Assembly (NCBI GenBank): GCA_903887095.1
Contig: CAISOQ010000092.1
Coordinates: 1 to 6,700 of the forward strand
DNA: 6,700 bases
Origin: an uncultured Flavobacteriia bacterium
GTDB taxonomy: Bacteria; Bacteroidota; Bacteroidia; Flavobacteriales_D; Crocinitomicaceae
Direction of reading: 5' to 3'
The position numbers and the translations under genes are program-made. The notes under the pieces were generated by a model. That model had not been told where the DNA came from. It saw nothing but the letters and a program-made list of their open reading frames with translations, and made no database searches. Shown here piece after piece: positions 5,782-6,700 of the stretch; within the stretch, counting starts at the first letter, position 1, and each line of letters starts with the position of its first letter.

Positions 5782-5827
5782 GCAAGGCAATTGCTATGCC
5801 CAGAATAACCAAAGAAAAAAAACAAAT

Positions 5828-6700
5828 ATGAAAACCAAAAAGATAGTTGCTCTTGCATTGCTTTTTAGTTCAGCAACTTACGCACAGACGTTGAAAGACG
5901 CAATTTACAAAACGGATAATGAACGTTTTTCTGAAGCTTCAGCGGAATTTAAAACATTAGTTTCCAAGGAGCCAACTGGATGCAATTATTTTTATTTCGG
6001 AGAAAACTACCTAGAGTGGGGTGAGCTAGATTCCGCGATCGTTGTTTGGAATACGGGTGTAGAAAAAGATGCATTAGCTCCATTATCGTCAGTAGCAAAA
6101 GGAAAAGTGTTGTGGTTGCAAGGAAAAAAAGAAGCAGCGCAAGTTGAGTTCACGAAGGCCTTGACATTGACAAAAAAGAAAAATGCTGAAGTAATGCGCG
6201 CCATTGCAGAAACATACATAGAATCAGAAAACAAAAACCTTGATGAGGCAATTCTTCTTCTTGAAACGGCAACTAAGCTTGATCCAAAAAATGAAGATGG
6301 TCATCTTTTGATGGGTGATGCACTTTTGGAAAAAACTCCAGCCAATGGAAGTCCTGCAATTATAAGTTATAAAAAGGTTTTGGAGATCAACCCGAAATCT
6401 CCGAGAGGAATTGTACGCATTGCAAAATTGTACCAACGTGCTCAAAACTTCGAAGAAGCGAATAAGTATTACCAAGAAGCAAAGGCGGTAGATGCAACAT
6501 ATGCACCTGCTTATCGTGAAAATGCAGAGTTGAACATGATGTTTAAGCAAAATACAAAAGCAATTGAAAACTGGAAGAAATATTTAGAATTAAACAATAG
6601 TAATGATGCGCGTTATCGCTTTGCGACTGCTATGTATTCAGGAAAACAATATTGTGAAGTTATTCCTGAAATTGAAAGTCTACAGTCAAAAGGGAGATCG
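5828..6700 (+). CDS. Exported TPR-repeat protein (C-terminus beyond window)
   Basis: The open frame runs from ATG 5828 to the last base without a stop, giving 291 codons of a longer protein. A cleavable signal peptide is clear: KTKK, then a hydrophobic stretch, with likely cleavage after A19 (TYA/Q). The rest is a series of helix-turn-helix units typical of tetratricopeptide repeats. The best ones are about 120-153 (NLDEAILLLETATKLDPK), 156-190 (ending AIISYKKVLEINPK), 191-223 (NFEEANKYYQEAKAVD) and 225-257 (KAIENWKKYLEL). Degenerate repeats fill 21-117, and another appears to start near 260. TPR arrays bind other proteins, so this is probably a periplasmic scaffold. Its position after the TonB-domain gene suggests Ton or envelope partners, but the partner is unknown. 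An A-rich leader without a Shine-Dalgarno motif precedes the start, as is usual in this phylum. Confidence 0.9.
   Translation, partial: MKTKKIVALALLFSSATYAQTLKDAIYKTDNERFSEASAEFKTLVSKEPTGCNYFYFGENYLEWGELDSAIVVWNTGVEKDALAPLSSVAKGKVLWLQGKKEAAQVEFTKALTLTKKKNAEVMRAIAETYIESENKNLDEAILLLETATKLDPKNEDGHLLMGDALLEKTPANGSPAIISYKKVLEINPKSPRGIVRIAKLYQRAQNFEEANKYYQEAKAVDATYAPAYRENAELNMMFKQNTKAIENWKKYLELNNSNDARYRFATAMYSGKQYCEVIPEIESLQSKGRS

Noticed and set aside
5781..5800. Partial palindrome GGCA...GCAATTGC...TGCC in the TPR leader
   Set aside because: The outer arms are four bases and there is no T-run or known riboswitch pattern. It is too weak to call a regulatory element.
6007..6550. Two minus-strand frames opposite the TPR gene
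   Set aside because: They overlap each other and lie opposite a well-supported signal peptide plus TPR frame that runs unbroken to the window edge.

Overview
This window looks like a chromosomal stretch from a member of the Bacteroidota, most likely a Flavobacteriales-type organism. The reasons are AT-rich DNA, A-rich sequence rather than Shine-Dalgarno motifs before starts, two gaps carrying perfect matches to the Bacteroidota -7 promoter element TAnnTTTG, and TonB proteins of the two-membrane-segment type with a 'FExRNxxYGA' loop. The family level (for example a Fluviicola-like Crocinitomicaceae) is only a guess from general resemblance. All genes lie on the + strand and coding density is high. 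There are no RNA genes, CRISPR arrays, insertion sequences or phage genes.

Layout. (1) 42-929: a TonB with a glycine-rich linker, followed by a 156-base gap with a promoter. (2) 1086-4099: a compact energy-transduction operon, exbB - exbD - exbD - tonB, whose TonB has a proline-rich linker. It is closed by a strong intrinsic terminator at 4116-4156. (3) 4164-5738: a tightly spaced second group made of a 65-residue double-membrane-segment protein, a PstS-family lipoprotein, and a free-standing TonB C-terminal domain behind a signal peptide. (4) From 5828 to the window edge: an exported TPR-repeat protein, cut off by the end of the window, with its own predicted promoter.

How they may work together. 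ExbB and the two ExbD proteins form the proton-driven inner-membrane motor. The two full-length TonBs would carry its force to outer-membrane receptors (SusC/TonB-dependent transporters in this phylum). Three TonB C-terminal domains of identical 96-residue length, each with a CPxC motif, occur in under 6 kb. One of them has no cytoplasmic/transmembrane region able to couple to ExbB/ExbD. The PstS-like protein lacks the usual phosphate-contact Ser-Gly-Thr and has no pstC/A/B genes beside it, so it more probably serves the Ton machinery than an ABC importer. That link is inference from gene order. I recall exbB-exbD-exbD-tonB-pstS-TPR clusters as recurrent in Bacteroidota, so the core is a known arrangement. 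The duplicated TonB, the soluble TonB domain and the small membrane protein are the less ordinary parts.
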